Made by a program: the position numbers and the translations under genes. From Mycobacteriales bacterium (GTDB lineage Bacteria; Actinomycetota; Actinomycetes; Mycobacteriales; CADCTP01), in contig DASYKU010000077.1 in NCBI GenBank assembly GCA_035995165.1, positions 1 to 60,356 on the forward strand: a stretch of DNA of 60,356 nt. The letters are read 5' to 3'. Every line of letters begins with the position of its first letter. Position 1 is the stretch's first letter. The notes under the pieces are model-generated. The model worked only from the letters and a program-made list of their open reading frames with translations, had not been told where the DNA came from and did no database searches. This document shows positions 1-8,411 of the stretch, in pieces.

Positions 1-1269
1 GTCATCCGGTTCACCTACGACCCCAGCGCGGACAGCGGCGCCGGGCTCCTGGTGGACGGCTCGGCCGTCATCATGGCCCCGAACGCGGGCCTGGACGGCG
101 ACAAGGCCAACGGGCTCGCCCTGGGTCCCTGCAAGCCGGGCGCGCCGGCGACCTGCAAGCACTCGCTCTACATAGGCGGGCTGCTCGACGGGTTCATCCG
201 GCGGATCAACAACCCCGAGGACGACCCCCGCAACCAGACCGTCGACGTGGTCGCCATGACCACCGAACAGCGGACCGGCACCCTCGGCCGCGGCATCAAC
301 GGCTCCATGGGCATGATCGGCGACGACCTCTACCTGCCCGAGAACCAGGGCTTCACCGTCGTCAAGGCCATCAGCGCCTGCCCGACGTCCGGACAGGTCT
401 GCCCGACCACGCCACTCAACATCGCCCAGTTCGGGTTCATCTTCGGCTCCGCCATCGGCGTCGACCCCGACCCGCAGCACCTGCGCAGCACCGCCGGCCT
501 GGTCTACGCCTCGGTGTCGCCGGGCGCGGCCAACGCCACCGTCTATCAGTACGACATCGCGACCAACACCTCCCGGATCTACGCCGCCCGCGGTCAGATG
601 CCGCCGGCGGGGTCGGCCGAGGCGACGGTCTACTGCACCACCACCTGCACCCGGCCGGTCGACCCGGCGAACCCGCCGGGCGGTCCCGCGGCGTTCCGGT
701 TCGCGCAGGGGCTCATGGTCGCCGACGACGGCTCGGTCTACCTGACCGAGGACGCCTTCGCCGGCGCCCGCGGCGGCCGCGGACACACCTTCGTGGCTCC
801 CGGTGACCCGTACCCGCCGGGGGCGACACCGGTGCCGCTGCCGCCCCCGCCCCCGGCCGGCAACACCACCTGCACGGTGAACGTCCAGGTGCCGGCGCTC
901 GCCGGCGGCCAGACGTGGTGGGTCCAGTTCACCGCCCACGCCACCGGCCAGCTCGCCGCGACCTGGACGCTGCAGGTCCCGCAGTCGGCGCAGCTGCTGC
1001 TCTACCCGGGCAACCCGTTCACCGGGTTGGCCGACCCGGTCGCGACCGGCGCCAAGGGCGGCTTCATCGCGAAGCAGGCCACCACGAACACGACCAGCTT
1101 CAGCGTCAGCACCGCGCCGACGAACGAGCCGGCCGGGACGTACACGGCGCAGTTCTTCAACGGTGGCTCCGCGATGGGGGCCACGGTCGGGTCCATCACC
1201 TACAAGAACGACCCGGCGTCGGCCTGCGGACCGGCCCAGCTGGTGCCGCCGAACCACATCGTCAACTGA
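1..1269 (+). CDS. Secreted/extracellular propeller-like protein, 5' partial
   Basis: The frame is open from base 1, so the gene begins left of the window; 422 residues are visible. The first 260 or so residues look like a beta-propeller or SMP-30/NHL-type repeat region, with blades such as LYIGGLLDGFIRRI, DDLYLPENQGF and GLMVADDGSVYLTEDAF and a paired-Cys loop (VYCTTTCTRP). A proline-rich linker follows near bases 820-860. A C-terminal beta-rich domain of about 130 residues, rich in Thr, Gly and Asn and carrying two more Cys, ends the protein. Composition and cysteines suggest export, but the signal peptide would lie outside the window. I do not recognise the exact family. A strong hairpin follows the stop codon. 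Confidence 0.75.
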   Translation, partial: VIRFTYDPSADSGAGLLVDGSAVIMAPNAGLDGDKANGLALGPCKPGAPATCKHSLYIGGLLDGFIRRINNPEDDPRNQTVDVVAMTTEQRTGTLGRGINGSMGMIGDDLYLPENQGFTVVKAISACPTSGQVCPTTPLNIAQFGFIFGSAIGVDPDPQHLRSTAGLVYASVSPGAANATVYQYDIATNTSRIYAARGQMPPAGSAEATVYCTTTCTRPVDPANPPGGPAAFRFAQGLMVADDGSVYLTEDAFAGARGGRGHTFVAPGDPYPPGATPVPLPPPPPAGNTTCTVNVQVPALAGGQTWWVQFTAHATGQLAATWTLQVPQSAQLLLYPGNPFTGLADPVATGAKGGFIAKQATTNTTSFSVSTAPTNEPAGTYTAQFFNGGSAMGATVGSITYKNDPASACGPAQLVPPNHIVN

Positions 1270-1285
1270 CCCCTCCCCGAAAGGC

Positions 1286-1321
1286 CGTGGCCGCTGCCCC
1301 TCCCCCGGGGCGGCGGCCACG
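1286..1321 (+). terminator. Strong GC hairpin terminator after the first gene
   Basis: A 15-base left arm (1286-1300) and a 15-base right arm (1307-1321) pair fully if one T-G wobble is allowed, around a 6-base loop. A short T-containing tail (TGCTTTG) follows. It lies 17 bases past the stop of the upstream gene, as expected of an intrinsic terminator in a high-GC genome. Confidence 0.75.
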
Positions 1322-1415
1322 TGCTTTGCCGATCCCTAACCCGGGCGGTCCTAGCGTCCGCGGCGGCCGAACGGGCAACCGAGCTGTCCGGCGGCCGGGC
1401 GGGAGGGCGGCGAGG

Positions 1416-1733
1416 ATGCGGATGGTGCTGCGGGCCGGCCCGCTGGAGCTGGACCCGGCCGAGCGACGGGTCCGGCTGCACGGGGCGCCGCTGGTCCTCC
1501 GGCCGCGGGAGTACGCGCTGCTGCACTACCTCCTGCGCCGCCGCGGCGAGGCGGTGAGCAAGGCCGACATCCTGACCGAGCTGCAGGACGAGTTCGCCGG
1601 CGGGGACGCCTACGTCGTCGAGGTCACCATAAGCTACCTGCGGCGCAGGCTGGCCGCGCCGCCGAACCGGCCGATCGTCGAGACCGTACCCGGCGTCGGC
1701 TACCGGCTCTCCCCCGACGGCGGCTGCCACTGA
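1416..1733 (+). CDS. Stand-alone OmpR/PhoB-type winged-helix DNA-binding protein
   Basis: The 105-residue product is essentially only the C-terminal effector domain of OmpR/PhoB response regulators. Visible landmarks are LELDPAERRVRLHGAPLVL (beta hairpins), LRPREYALLHYLLRRRGEAVSK (helix alpha-1 and turn), VVEVTISYLRRRL (recognition helix) and IVETVPGVGYRL (C-terminal wing). There is no receiver domain and no phospho-acceptor Asp. I chose the ATG at 1416 because the GGGAGG/CGAGG tract just upstream is a good ribosome site and the longer in-frame extension from 915 overlaps the previous gene in another frame. It may be an orphan transcription factor or a trimmed response regulator. Targets are unknown. 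Confidence 0.8.
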   Translation: MRMVLRAGPLELDPAERRVRLHGAPLVLRPREYALLHYLLRRRGEAVSKADILTELQDEFAGGDAYVVEVTISYLRRRLAAPPNRPIVETVPGVGYRLSPDGGCH

Positions 1734-1844
1734 CCCACCCGACCCCGCGGCCTGTGCGGACACTCCGCGTCAGCCGGCGGCCCTGACCGGCGTCCGATGG
1801 GGCAGCCTCTCGGGCGACGGAACAAACTGAGCTTGGAGGCGTCC

Positions 1845-2612
1845 ATGTCGGTGTTGGAGACGTTCGCCCTGCCGGGGCGGGTCGTGGTGGTGACCGGCGG
1901 GAACCGGGGTCTCGGCGAGGCCTTCGCGCACGCCCTCGGCGAGGCCGGCGCGCGGGTCGCGATCCTGGCCCGGGACGCGGAGCGCAGCGCGCAGGTGGTC
2001 GCCGAGCTGGCCGGCAAGGGCATCACCGCCGCCGCGTTCCAGGCCGACGTGACCGACCGGGCCGCGGTGGAACGGGCCGCGGCCGAGATCACCGCCGCGT
2101 ACGGGCCGGTCGACGTGCTGGTCAACAACGCCGGTGCCTGCATCCACCGCCCCGCGCTGGAGGTCACCGAGCAGGAATGGCGCAGCGTCCTGGACGTCAA
2201 CCTCACCGGCGTCTGGAACGGTTGCCAGGTCTTCGGCCGCCGCATGGTCGACTCCGGCGGCGGTGTGATCGTCAACGTCGGATCCATGTCGGGCCAGATC
2301 GTGAACCGGCCGCAGTGGCAGCCCGCGTACAACGCCTCCAAAGCCGCGGTGCACCACCTGACCAGGTCACTGGCCGCCGAATGGGCGCCGTACGGGATCC
2401 GGGTCAACGCGGTCGCCCCCGGCTACGTGCGGACCGACATGACGCCGATCGACAGACCCGAGTTCGCCCGGCACTGGATCGAGGACGCACCACAGCAGCG
2501 CGCCGCGGCGCCGGCCGAGATCGCCCCCGCCGTGCTGTTCCTGGCCAGCCCCGCCTCGGCCTTCATGACCGGCTCCGTCCTGGTCATCGACGGCGGCTAC
2601 ACCGTCTTCTGA
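1845..2612 (+). CDS. SDR family NAD(P)-dependent oxidoreductase
   Basis: The 255-residue product is a classical short-chain dehydrogenase/reductase. The cofactor motif TGGNRGLG is at residues 17-24, NNAG at 94-97, the catalytic Ser at 147 (GSMSG) and Tyr162-Asn-Ala-Ser-Lys166 completes the active site. The C-terminus (GSVLVIDGGYTVF) is typical of SDRs that end with a substrate loop and a conserved DGG. An in-frame ATG at 1797 exists, but the ATG at 1845 is preceded by TTGGAGG at good spacing and aligns with normal SDR N-termini. The substrate cannot be predicted; family members oxidise or reduce alcohols and ketones, including gluconate-like sugars. It stands alone on this strand. Confidence 0.93.
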   Translation: MSVLETFALPGRVVVVTGGNRGLGEAFAHALGEAGARVAILARDAERSAQVVAELAGKGITAAAFQADVTDRAAVERAAAEITAAYGPVDVLVNNAGACIHRPALEVTEQEWRSVLDVNLTGVWNGCQVFGRRMVDSGGGVIVNVGSMSGQIVNRPQWQPAYNASKAAVHHLTRSLAAEWAPYGIRVNAVAPGYVRTDMTPIDRPEFARHWIEDAPQQRAAAPAEIAPAVLFLASPASAFMTGSVLVIDGGYTVF

Positions 2613-2629
2613 CCGGGCCGGGCGTCAGG

Positions 2630-2750
2630 CAGCGGGTGGTGATCTCCTCACCGTCGACGATCAGCAGGTCCCGGCCGGCGTACGCGCCCCCCAGACGCCG
2701 CTGGCGCTGGACGTGTCGTGGTCGGTGGAGGCGACGAGGTCCAGTCCCCC
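2630..2750 (-). pseudogene. Relic of a CehA/McbA-type PHP metallohydrolase
   Basis: On the minus strand bases 2747 to 2632 translate to GLDLVASTDHDTSSASGVWG followed by AYAGRDLLIVDGEEITTR. This matches the family's GLDF..TTEHN...WG..AG.DLLI..GEE.TTR block, which contains metal-binding residues. The preceding and following parts of the roughly 300-450 residue enzyme are missing: the frame runs into unrelated sequence on both sides and no start or stop fits. It is a 40-codon relic between the SDR and the LLM gene. The family assignment is by memory of the motif and is inference. Confidence 0.65.
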
Positions 2751-2846
2751 GGCGGGCGGCACTGCCCTGAAGCTGGAGATCTCCGGCGCCGCTGGCCGCC
2801 CTCGGCGCGCACGGTCCTCTTCTTCGACCGGTGAGCCCGCGCCCGA

Positions 2847-3875
2847 TCAGGACGCGCGGGCGGTGGCGGAGCGGATCACCGGGGCGATCTCGTCGGCGAG
2901 GCGGGAGATGGACTCCTCGACCAGTCCGCGGGGCAGCCCGCCCCAGTCGACCTGACCGAAGAGGCGGTCGATGCCGAGCAGGTCGTACGCGGTCATGATC
3001 TTGGTGATGATCTCGTCGGAGGAGCCGATCAGCAGCGCGTTGCCGGGCGCGGCGCCGGCCAGGAACTGGTCCTGGTCGACGAGGAACCCCCGCCCGCCAG
3101 GCCGCTTCGGCCGCAGGTACTCGTGGTAGTGCGGGTAGACCTCGCGGGCGGCGGCCGCCGTGGCGCCGGCGTGGAAGTGGGTGGAGATGCCGACGCTGAG
3201 CCGGTCGGCGTGCCCGGCCCGCTCCCCCGCCTCGCGGTACTCCGCGACCACCCGCCGCGCCCCGGCGATGCTCCCGCCGATGAGGCCGAGCACCATCGGC
3301 AGCCCGAGCCGGCCGGCCCGGGCGGCGCTGCCCGGGGAGCCGCCGACGCCGACCCACACCGGCAGCCGTACGGCCCGAGGCATCACGTCCACGCCCGGGA
3401 TCGGCGGCCGGAACCGGCCGGACCAGGTCAGCCGCGGCTCGTCCTTCAGCCGCAGCAGCAGGTCGAGCTTCTCCTCGAAGACCGCGGCGTAGTCGTCGAG
3501 GTCGACTCCGAACAGGCCGAACGGCTCGATGAACGCGCTCCGCCCGGCGATCAGCTCGGCCCGGCCGCCGCTGAACAGGTCGAGGGTGGCGAAGTCCTCG
3601 TACACCCGGACCGGGTCCAGGACGCTGAGCACCGTCACCGCGCTGGTGAGCCGGATCGACGAGGTCGCCGCGGCCGCGGCGGCGAGCACGACGGCCGGGG
3701 AGGACACCGCGAACTCGGCGCTGTGGTGCTCGCCGAGACCGAACACGTCCAGGCCGAGGGTGTCGGCCAGCCGCGCGTACCCGACGATCTCGGCCAGCCG
3801 CCGCCCGCTGTCGACCAGCCGGCCGGTGCCGGGATCGGCCTGCAGGTCGGCCAGCGACACGATCCCGATGTCCAC
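2847..3875 (-). CDS. LLM class flavin-dependent oxidoreductase
   Basis: The 342-residue protein belongs to the luciferase-like monooxygenase superfamily (TIM barrel using FMNH2 or F420). Landmarks are the N-terminal DIGIVSLADL strand, LGEHHSAEFAVSSPAVVLAA near residue 50, the TSAVTVLSVLDPVRVYEDFATLDLFSGGR stretch, which is the most conserved luciferase segment, and VWVGVGGSPGSAARAGRLGLP in the second half. Length is normal for the family. The start at 3875 gives the expected N-terminal strand. It ends 23 bases downstream of the reductase gene at 3899-4831 on the same strand, so the two are probably co-transcribed, the reductase first. Physiological substrate unknown. Confidence 0.9.
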   Translation of the reverse strand: MDIGIVSLADLQADPGTGRLVDSGRRLAEIVGYARLADTLGLDVFGLGEHHSAEFAVSSPAVVLAAAAAATSSIRLTSAVTVLSVLDPVRVYEDFATLDLFSGGRAELIAGRSAFIEPFGLFGVDLDDYAAVFEEKLDLLLRLKDEPRLTWSGRFRPPIPGVDVMPRAVRLPVWVGVGGSPGSAARAGRLGLPMVLGLIGGSIAGARRVVAEYREAGERAGHADRLSVGISTHFHAGATAAAAREVYPHYHEYLRPKRPGGRGFLVDQDQFLAGAAPGNALLIGSSDEIITKIMTAYDLLGIDRLFGQVDWGGLPRGLVEESISRLADEIAPVIRSATARAS

Positions 3876-3898
3876 TGTGGACCCTCCCGGTACCCGGC

Positions 3899-4831
3899 TC
3901 AGTCGACGGTGACGACGAGCTTGCCCAGGGTGCCCTGACCGAAGTCGGCCAGCGCCTGCGGGGCGTCCTCCAGCCCGTACGTCCGCTGGATCGTGACCCG
4001 GGTCGCGCCGCCGGCCTGGTTCGCGGCCAGCCGGTCCAGCACCTCCCGGACGGGCTGCGCGTAGATCGCGGCGACCTTCACGTCTCCGGCGGGCAGCTGG
4101 TCGGCCGACATCAGCAGGGTCGAGACGAACCGGCCCTGCGGCTTCAGCACCGGCAGCAGCGGGGCCGGATCGCCGGCCAGGTGCACCACGGCATCGATCC
4201 CGTCCGGGTACGCCGCCCGCACCTGTCCGGACACGTCGCCGGTGTGGTCGATCACCTCGGTCGCACCGAGCCCGGTCACGTGCGCCCGCTCGGCGTCGGT
4301 CGCGGCCGTGGCCAGCACCCGCGCGCCGGCCGCGACGGCCAGCTGGACGACCTGGCTGCCGACCCCGCCGGTCGCGCCGGCCACCAGCACCGTGCTCCCG
4401 TCCGCGAGCTCGGCCGCGTCGACGGCGGCGGCCGCGGCGGTGCCGGCGAGGCCGAGTGCCGCACCCTCGGCGTACCCGATCTCCTCGGGCAGCGGGGCCA
4501 GCCCGATCGACTCCGCCACGGTGACGTACTCACCGAAGGAGCCGTCGCCGAGCTCCGGCTTCGTCACCACGCCGAAGACCCGGTCCCCCACCGCGAACCC
4601 GTCCACGCCGGGGCCGACGGCATCGACGGTGCCGGCGAAGTCCTTGCCCAGCACGACCGGGAAGCGGTGCTCCATCGCGCCCCTGAGGTACGACCCGGCA
4701 ACGGCCAGGTCGAAGCCGTTGACCGACGCGGCCCGGACCCGGACCCGCACCTCGCCCTCGGCGGGCTCCGGCACGTCGAGGTCCTGCACGACAGGGGTGG
4801 CACCGAAATCGGCGAGTACGAGCGCGCGCAT
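3899..4831 (-). CDS. NADP-dependent quinone oxidoreductase (zinc-free MDR family)
   Basis: The 310-residue product is a medium-chain dehydrogenase/reductase of the quinone oxidoreductase type. It has the GroES-like N-terminal half (VRVRAASVNGFDLAVAGSY, LGKDFAGTVDAVGPGVDGF) and the Rossmann motif GATGGVGS at residues 152-159. The catalytic and structural zinc cysteines of alcohol dehydrogenases are absent, so it should transfer hydride from NADPH to quinones or enones. It is transcribed divergently from a TetR regulator 87 bases away, and palindromes in the gap suggest that regulator controls it. The downstream LLM gene is likely in the same operon, giving an inducible redox/detoxification unit. 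Confidence 0.92.
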   Translation of the reverse strand: MRALVLADFGATPVVQDLDVPEPAEGEVRVRVRAASVNGFDLAVAGSYLRGAMEHRFPVVLGKDFAGTVDAVGPGVDGFAVGDRVFGVVTKPELGDGSFGEYVTVAESIGLAPLPEEIGYAEGAALGLAGTAAAAAVDAAELADGSTVLVAGATGGVGSQVVQLAVAAGARVLATAATDAERAHVTGLGATEVIDHTGDVSGQVRAAYPDGIDAVVHLAGDPAPLLPVLKPQGRFVSTLLMSADQLPAGDVKVAAIYAQPVREVLDRLAANQAGGATRVTIQRTYGLEDAPQALADFGQGTLGKLVVTVD

Positions 4832-4883
4832 CGACGTGTCTCCTAAGTGGTGGAGGTCTTCCGGATACCGACGCTATCTCATC

Positions 4884-4899
4884 TGGAAGGGGTCTTCCA
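4884..4899. promoter_or_regulatory. Palindromic TetR operator candidate
   Basis: TGGAAG-GGGT-CTTCCA is a perfect 6-base inverted repeat with a 4-base centre. A related sequence, TGGAGGTCTTCC, lies at 4851-4862. Both sit in the 87-base gap between the divergent reductase and tetR genes, the usual place for a TetR operator. Assignment is inference. Confidence 0.55.
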
Positions 4900-4918
4900 C
4901 ATCGACTACCGTGGCTCC

Positions 4919-5572
4919 ATGACCACGGAGGCGGAGCGCCCGCGACGGGCCGACGCCATCCGGAACCGGGAGGCGATCCTGACCTCGGCCCGGGAGATCT
5001 TCACCGCCGACGGGCTGCAGGTGCCGATGAGCGTCGTGGCCCGGCGCGCCGGCGTGGGCATCGCGACGCTGTCCCGCAACTTCGCCGACCGCGACGAGCT
5101 GGTCGCGGCCGTGTTCGCGGCGGAGATGACCGCCTACGCCGACGCCGCCGAGGCCGCGCTCACCGACCCCGACCCGTGGCACGGGTTCTGCACCTTCGTC
5201 GAGACCGCCTGCGCCCTGCAGAGCTCCGACCGCGGGTTCACCGCCGTGCTGGCCATGACGTTCCCCCGGGCCGGGGGACTCGAAGCCGAGCGCGCCCGCG
5301 CCTTCCGCAGCTTCGTCACGCTCGTGCGCGCGGCCAAGGCTGCCGGGAGACTCCGGCGCGACTTCTCTCCCGAGGACCTGCCGATCATCCTCATGGCCAA
5401 CGCCGGCGTCGTCACGGCCGCCGGCATCGCCGCCCCGGCCGCCGCCCGGCGCCTGCTGGGGTACGTCCTGCAGGCCTGTTCGGCCGAACACACCGAACCG
5501 CTGCCCAAGCCACCCACGCCCCGCCAGATGTACGAAGCCATGACCAGTATCCAGACACCCGGCCACCAGTAG
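4919..5572 (+). CDS. TetR family transcriptional regulator
   Basis: The 217-residue protein has the TetR N-terminal helix-turn-helix: RNREAILTSAREIFTADGLQ, then MSVVARRAGVGIATLSRNF and DRDELVAAVF at about residues 18-65. The all-helical remainder is the ligand-binding and dimer domain, close to the family that controls divergent oxidoreductases. The frame could start at 4847, but the ATG at 4919 gives the normal short N-terminus and leaves the 4851-4899 palindromes outside the coding region. It is divergent from the quinone oxidoreductase gene and precedes an MMPL exporter by 137 bases, so it may control either or both. Confidence 0.92.
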   Translation: MTTEAERPRRADAIRNREAILTSAREIFTADGLQVPMSVVARRAGVGIATLSRNFADRDELVAAVFAAEMTAYADAAEAALTDPDPWHGFCTFVETACALQSSDRGFTAVLAMTFPRAGGLEAERARAFRSFVTLVRAAKAAGRLRRDFSPEDLPIILMANAGVVTAAGIAAPAAARRLLGYVLQACSAEHTEPLPKPPTPRQMYEAMTSIQTPGHQ

Positions 5573-5709
5573 CCGCCGCCCGAGTCGGACTCCTTCGCGG
5601 AACGCCTGGCAGACTCTGACCGGGACAGTGACGCGCCCAGCGGGGCGGTGCCGGGTCCTCGGCGCCACCTTCACCCCAACCTCTTGCCACCGATAGCTAG
5701 GGAACACCG

Positions 5710-7917
5710 ATGCGCCGTCTCGCCCGATTCAGCTTCCGCCGCCGATGGGTCGTGCTCGCGACCTGGCTGGCGCTGCTGCTGGTGGTCGGTGGTGCACTCG
5801 GCGCCATCGGCGCCGGCTACGACGACAAGTTCACGCTGCCCGACACGGAAAGCACCCAGGCCCTGGCCCTGCTCCAGCGGGTCAGCCCGCAGGCTTCCGG
5901 CGACCAGCTCACCGCAGTCGTGCATGTGAACTCCGGACGCGTCACCGACGACGCCGCCCGGCAACGCTTCACCCGCGGGCTCGAGGCCGCCAAGGCCACC
6001 GGCAAGGTCGCGGCATACGCCTCCCCGTACGCCGCTGCCGGTGCCCAGCAGGTGTCGAAGGACGGCCGGACCGCCTTCGCCACGCTCACTCTGGCCGGCA
6101 CCGTCCCGAACGACGTGACCAGCGCCCAGGTCGTCGACATCATCGACGCCGTACGTGGCCCGGCCGGTGACGGCGTGCAGATCGAGGTGACCGGAGCCGC
6201 CGCGCAGGCCGCGCCCGCGCAGGGTGTGGCCGAGGTCGTCGGGCTGATCGCGGCCGCCATCGTGTTGTTCCTGGTGTTCGGATCGCTGCTGGCGATGACC
6301 CTGCCGCTGATCACCGCGATCCTGTCGATCGCGGTGTCCGTTGCCGGGATCGGGCTGCTCGCCAACCTGTTCACGATCGCCACCTTCGCCCCGACCCTGT
6401 CCGTGCTGCTCGGTCTCGGCGTGGGCGTGGACTACGCGCTGTTCATCGTCACCCGCTATCGGCAGGGCCTGCTGGAGGGCAAGAGCCCGGAGGAGGCGGC
6501 GGTCACCGCGGTGGACACCAGCGGCCGCGCGGTGCTGTTCGCCGGCATCACCGTCTGCATCGCGCTGCTCGGCCTCTTCGCCCTCGGGCTGTCCTTCCTG
6601 TACGGCGTCGCCATCGCGGCCTCGCTGGCGGTCGCGGTCACCGTCCTGGCGTCGCTGACCCTGCTGCCCGCGCTGCTCGGCTTCTTCGGGCGGCGGGTGC
6701 TGCCCCGGCGGCGCCGCGCCGCCCCGGTCGGACGCCCGGAGGACCTGCAGGAGGAGCCGGCCGGCTGGCGCCGGTGGACCGCGCTGCTCGACCGCCGGCC
6801 GGCGCTGTTCGCCGGTCTGGGGCTTCTGATCATGCTCGCCATCAGCGTGCCGTTCCTGCACCTGCGCCTCGGCCTCACCGACCAGGGCAGCGACCCGGCC
6901 GCGTCGACCACCCGCAAGGGCTACGACCTGCTGTCGGAGGGCTTCGGACCGGGGTTCAACGGCCCGCTGCTGATCGTCACCGACCTGGGCCGGTCGGCGG
7001 ACCCGGCCGCCACCGAGAAGCTCCGTACGGCGCTCACCTCGGACCCCGGCGTCGCCGACGTCCTGCCGACCGTCTACCTGGGCGGCACCCAGCCGGGCAA
7101 ACCCACTGTCGGTGGCATCGGACTGACCACCGTCTACCCCGCCAGCGCTCCGCAGGACGCGGCGACCAGCGATCTCGTGTCCCGCGTCCGGGACAACCTC
7201 GTGCCGGCCGCCGAGCAGGGCAGTGGACAGCGGATGCTCGTGGGTGGCACCACCGCCATCGGCGAGGACTTCAGCGACACGATCGCGAAGAAACTGCCGC
7301 TGTTCGTCGGTGTCGTCGTGCTGCTGTCGTTCCTGCTGCTCACCGCCGTATTCCGCAGCCTCGTCGTCTCCACGGTGGCGGCGGTCATGAACCTGCTCTC
7401 CGCCGCGGCCGCGTTCGGGGTGGTCGTCCTGGTGTTCCAGGACGGCTTCGGGCTCTCCCTCATCGGAGTCGACCGCACCGGGCCGATCCTGTCCTTCCTG
7501 CCGGTCATCCTCTTCGCCATCCTGTTCGGCCTGTCGATGGACTACGAGGTCTTCCTGCTCAGCCGCATCCACGAGGAATGGCTGCACCGCAAGGACAACC
7601 GCCAGGCCGTCCTGCACGGGCTCGCCGCGACCGGACGCACCATCACCGCCGCCGCCGCGATCATGGTGTTCCTGTTCCTCGCCTTCGTACTCGGCCCCAA
7701 CCTCACCATCAAGCTCTTCGGCTTCGGCCTCGCCGCCGCCGTCCTGCTCGACGCACTGGTGATCCGCAGCATGCTCGTCCCCGCGCTCATGCTCCTGCTC
7801 GGCCGCGGGAACTGGTACCTGCCCCGGTGGCTCGACCGTGTGCTGCCGCGGCTGTCGGTGGAGGGATCGGCCGCACAGGATGAGACCCGCGAGGAAGAAC
7901 CCGCAGGCACCCACTGA
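5710..7917 (+). CDS. MMPL family RND-type transporter
   Basis: The 735-residue protein has the MMPL/RND layout: an N-terminal helix (VVLATWLALLLVVGGALGAI), a first periplasmic domain, a six-helix bundle starting at about residue 175 (VVGLIAAAIVLFLVFGS), a second large extracytoplasmic loop and a second six-helix bundle. The conserved segments GVGVDYALFIVTRYR in the first half and GLSMDYEVFLLSRIHEEW in the second carry the acidic proton-relay residues typical of MmpL proteins. Length is normal for actinobacterial MMPL exporters, which move lipids, siderophores or drugs. Substrate is not predictable. It lies downstream of the tetR gene and may be under its control. Confidence 0.93.
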   Translation: MRRLARFSFRRRWVVLATWLALLLVVGGALGAIGAGYDDKFTLPDTESTQALALLQRVSPQASGDQLTAVVHVNSGRVTDDAARQRFTRGLEAAKATGKVAAYASPYAAAGAQQVSKDGRTAFATLTLAGTVPNDVTSAQVVDIIDAVRGPAGDGVQIEVTGAAAQAAPAQGVAEVVGLIAAAIVLFLVFGSLLAMTLPLITAILSIAVSVAGIGLLANLFTIATFAPTLSVLLGLGVGVDYALFIVTRYRQGLLEGKSPEEAAVTAVDTSGRAVLFAGITVCIALLGLFALGLSFLYGVAIAASLAVAVTVLASLTLLPALLGFFGRRVLPRRRRAAPVGRPEDLQEEPAGWRRWTALLDRRPALFAGLGLLIMLAISVPFLHLRLGLTDQGSDPAASTTRKGYDLLSEGFGPGFNGPLLIVTDLGRSADPAATEKLRTALTSDPGVADVLPTVYLGGTQPGKPTVGGIGLTTVYPASAPQDAATSDLVSRVRDNLVPAAEQGSGQRMLVGGTTAIGEDFSDTIAKKLPLFVGVVVLLSFLLLTAVFRSLVVSTVAAVMNLLSAAAAFGVVVLVFQDGFGLSLIGVDRTGPILSFLPVILFAILFGLSMDYEVFLLSRIHEEWLHRKDNRQAVLHGLAATGRTITAAAAIMVFLFLAFVLGPNLTIKLFGFGLAAAVLLDALVIRSMLVPALMLLLGRGNWYLPRWLDRVLPRLSVEGSAAQDETREEEPAGTH

Positions 7918-8057
7918 CCTCGCGCTGCCTCGGTCCCCGAACCATTCCGGGAGGTCGGGAGCGTGACGACTACCTTCTGGATCCTTCGGCATCATCGTGA
8001 CGACTTCCACGTCGGGTGTTGAAGAACTGGACACGATCGACCATCGTTTCCCTGTCG

Positions 8058-8272
8058 TCAGACGCGCAGCGGATCGACGACGTTCTTGTCGTCGGACGTG
8101 CGGAATTCGTTCACCTGCGTCGCGACCTCGCTCGGAAACTGGAAGATGTATCGGTGCGGTGCTCGAACTCCATCGCCACGTCGGCGAGATCCTGGACGAC
8201 CACGAGATGGACCAGTGACAGCTTTGAGCCCTTCCGGTACAGGTCCGCGAGACGCTCGAGCGACCGGACCGA
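8058..8272 (-). pseudogene. Frameshifted gene relic, function unknown
   Basis: On the minus strand RLADLYRKGSKLSLVHLVVV followed by QDLADVAMEFEHR reads in one frame down to about 8155. The next frame then continues as RYIFQFPSEVATQVNEF and RTSDDKNVVDPLRV to a stop at 8058. Amino-acid composition changes sharply from the Arg/Pro-rich shadows around it to ordinary protein in both halves, which is what a one-base frameshift in a real gene would give. I do not recognise the family. Bases 7918-8057 hold no gene I can support. Confidence 0.4.
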
Positions 8273-8282
8273 CACCGTGCCG

Positions 8283-8375
8283 CATGGCCTTGCTGCCCAC
8301 GCCGCGGAACGGCACCGTGAAGGTTGTCGAACGGGGGGCCGGCACGCCGGTGGTGTTCCTGCACAGCGGGGGTGG
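8283..8375 (+). pseudogene. N-terminal fragment of an alpha/beta hydrolase
   Basis: From the ATG at 8283 the frame reads MALLPTPRNGTVKVVERGAG then TPVVFLHSGGG, which is the first two strands and the oxyanion-hole HG-type segment of an alpha/beta hydrolase. The frame then turns into Arg/Gly-rich sequence and no lid, nucleophile or His follows. It looks like a hydrolase cut off after about 31 codons by a rearrangement next to the cupin gene. Confidence 0.5.
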
Positions 8376-8411
8376 GCAGCGCCGGGGAGGCGGACGGCTG
8401 TTGCCGGGCGC

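Noticed and set aside
1797-1844. Longer start for the SDR gene at 1797
   Set aside because: The extra 16 residues are not SDR-like, and TTGGAGG precedes the ATG at 1845.
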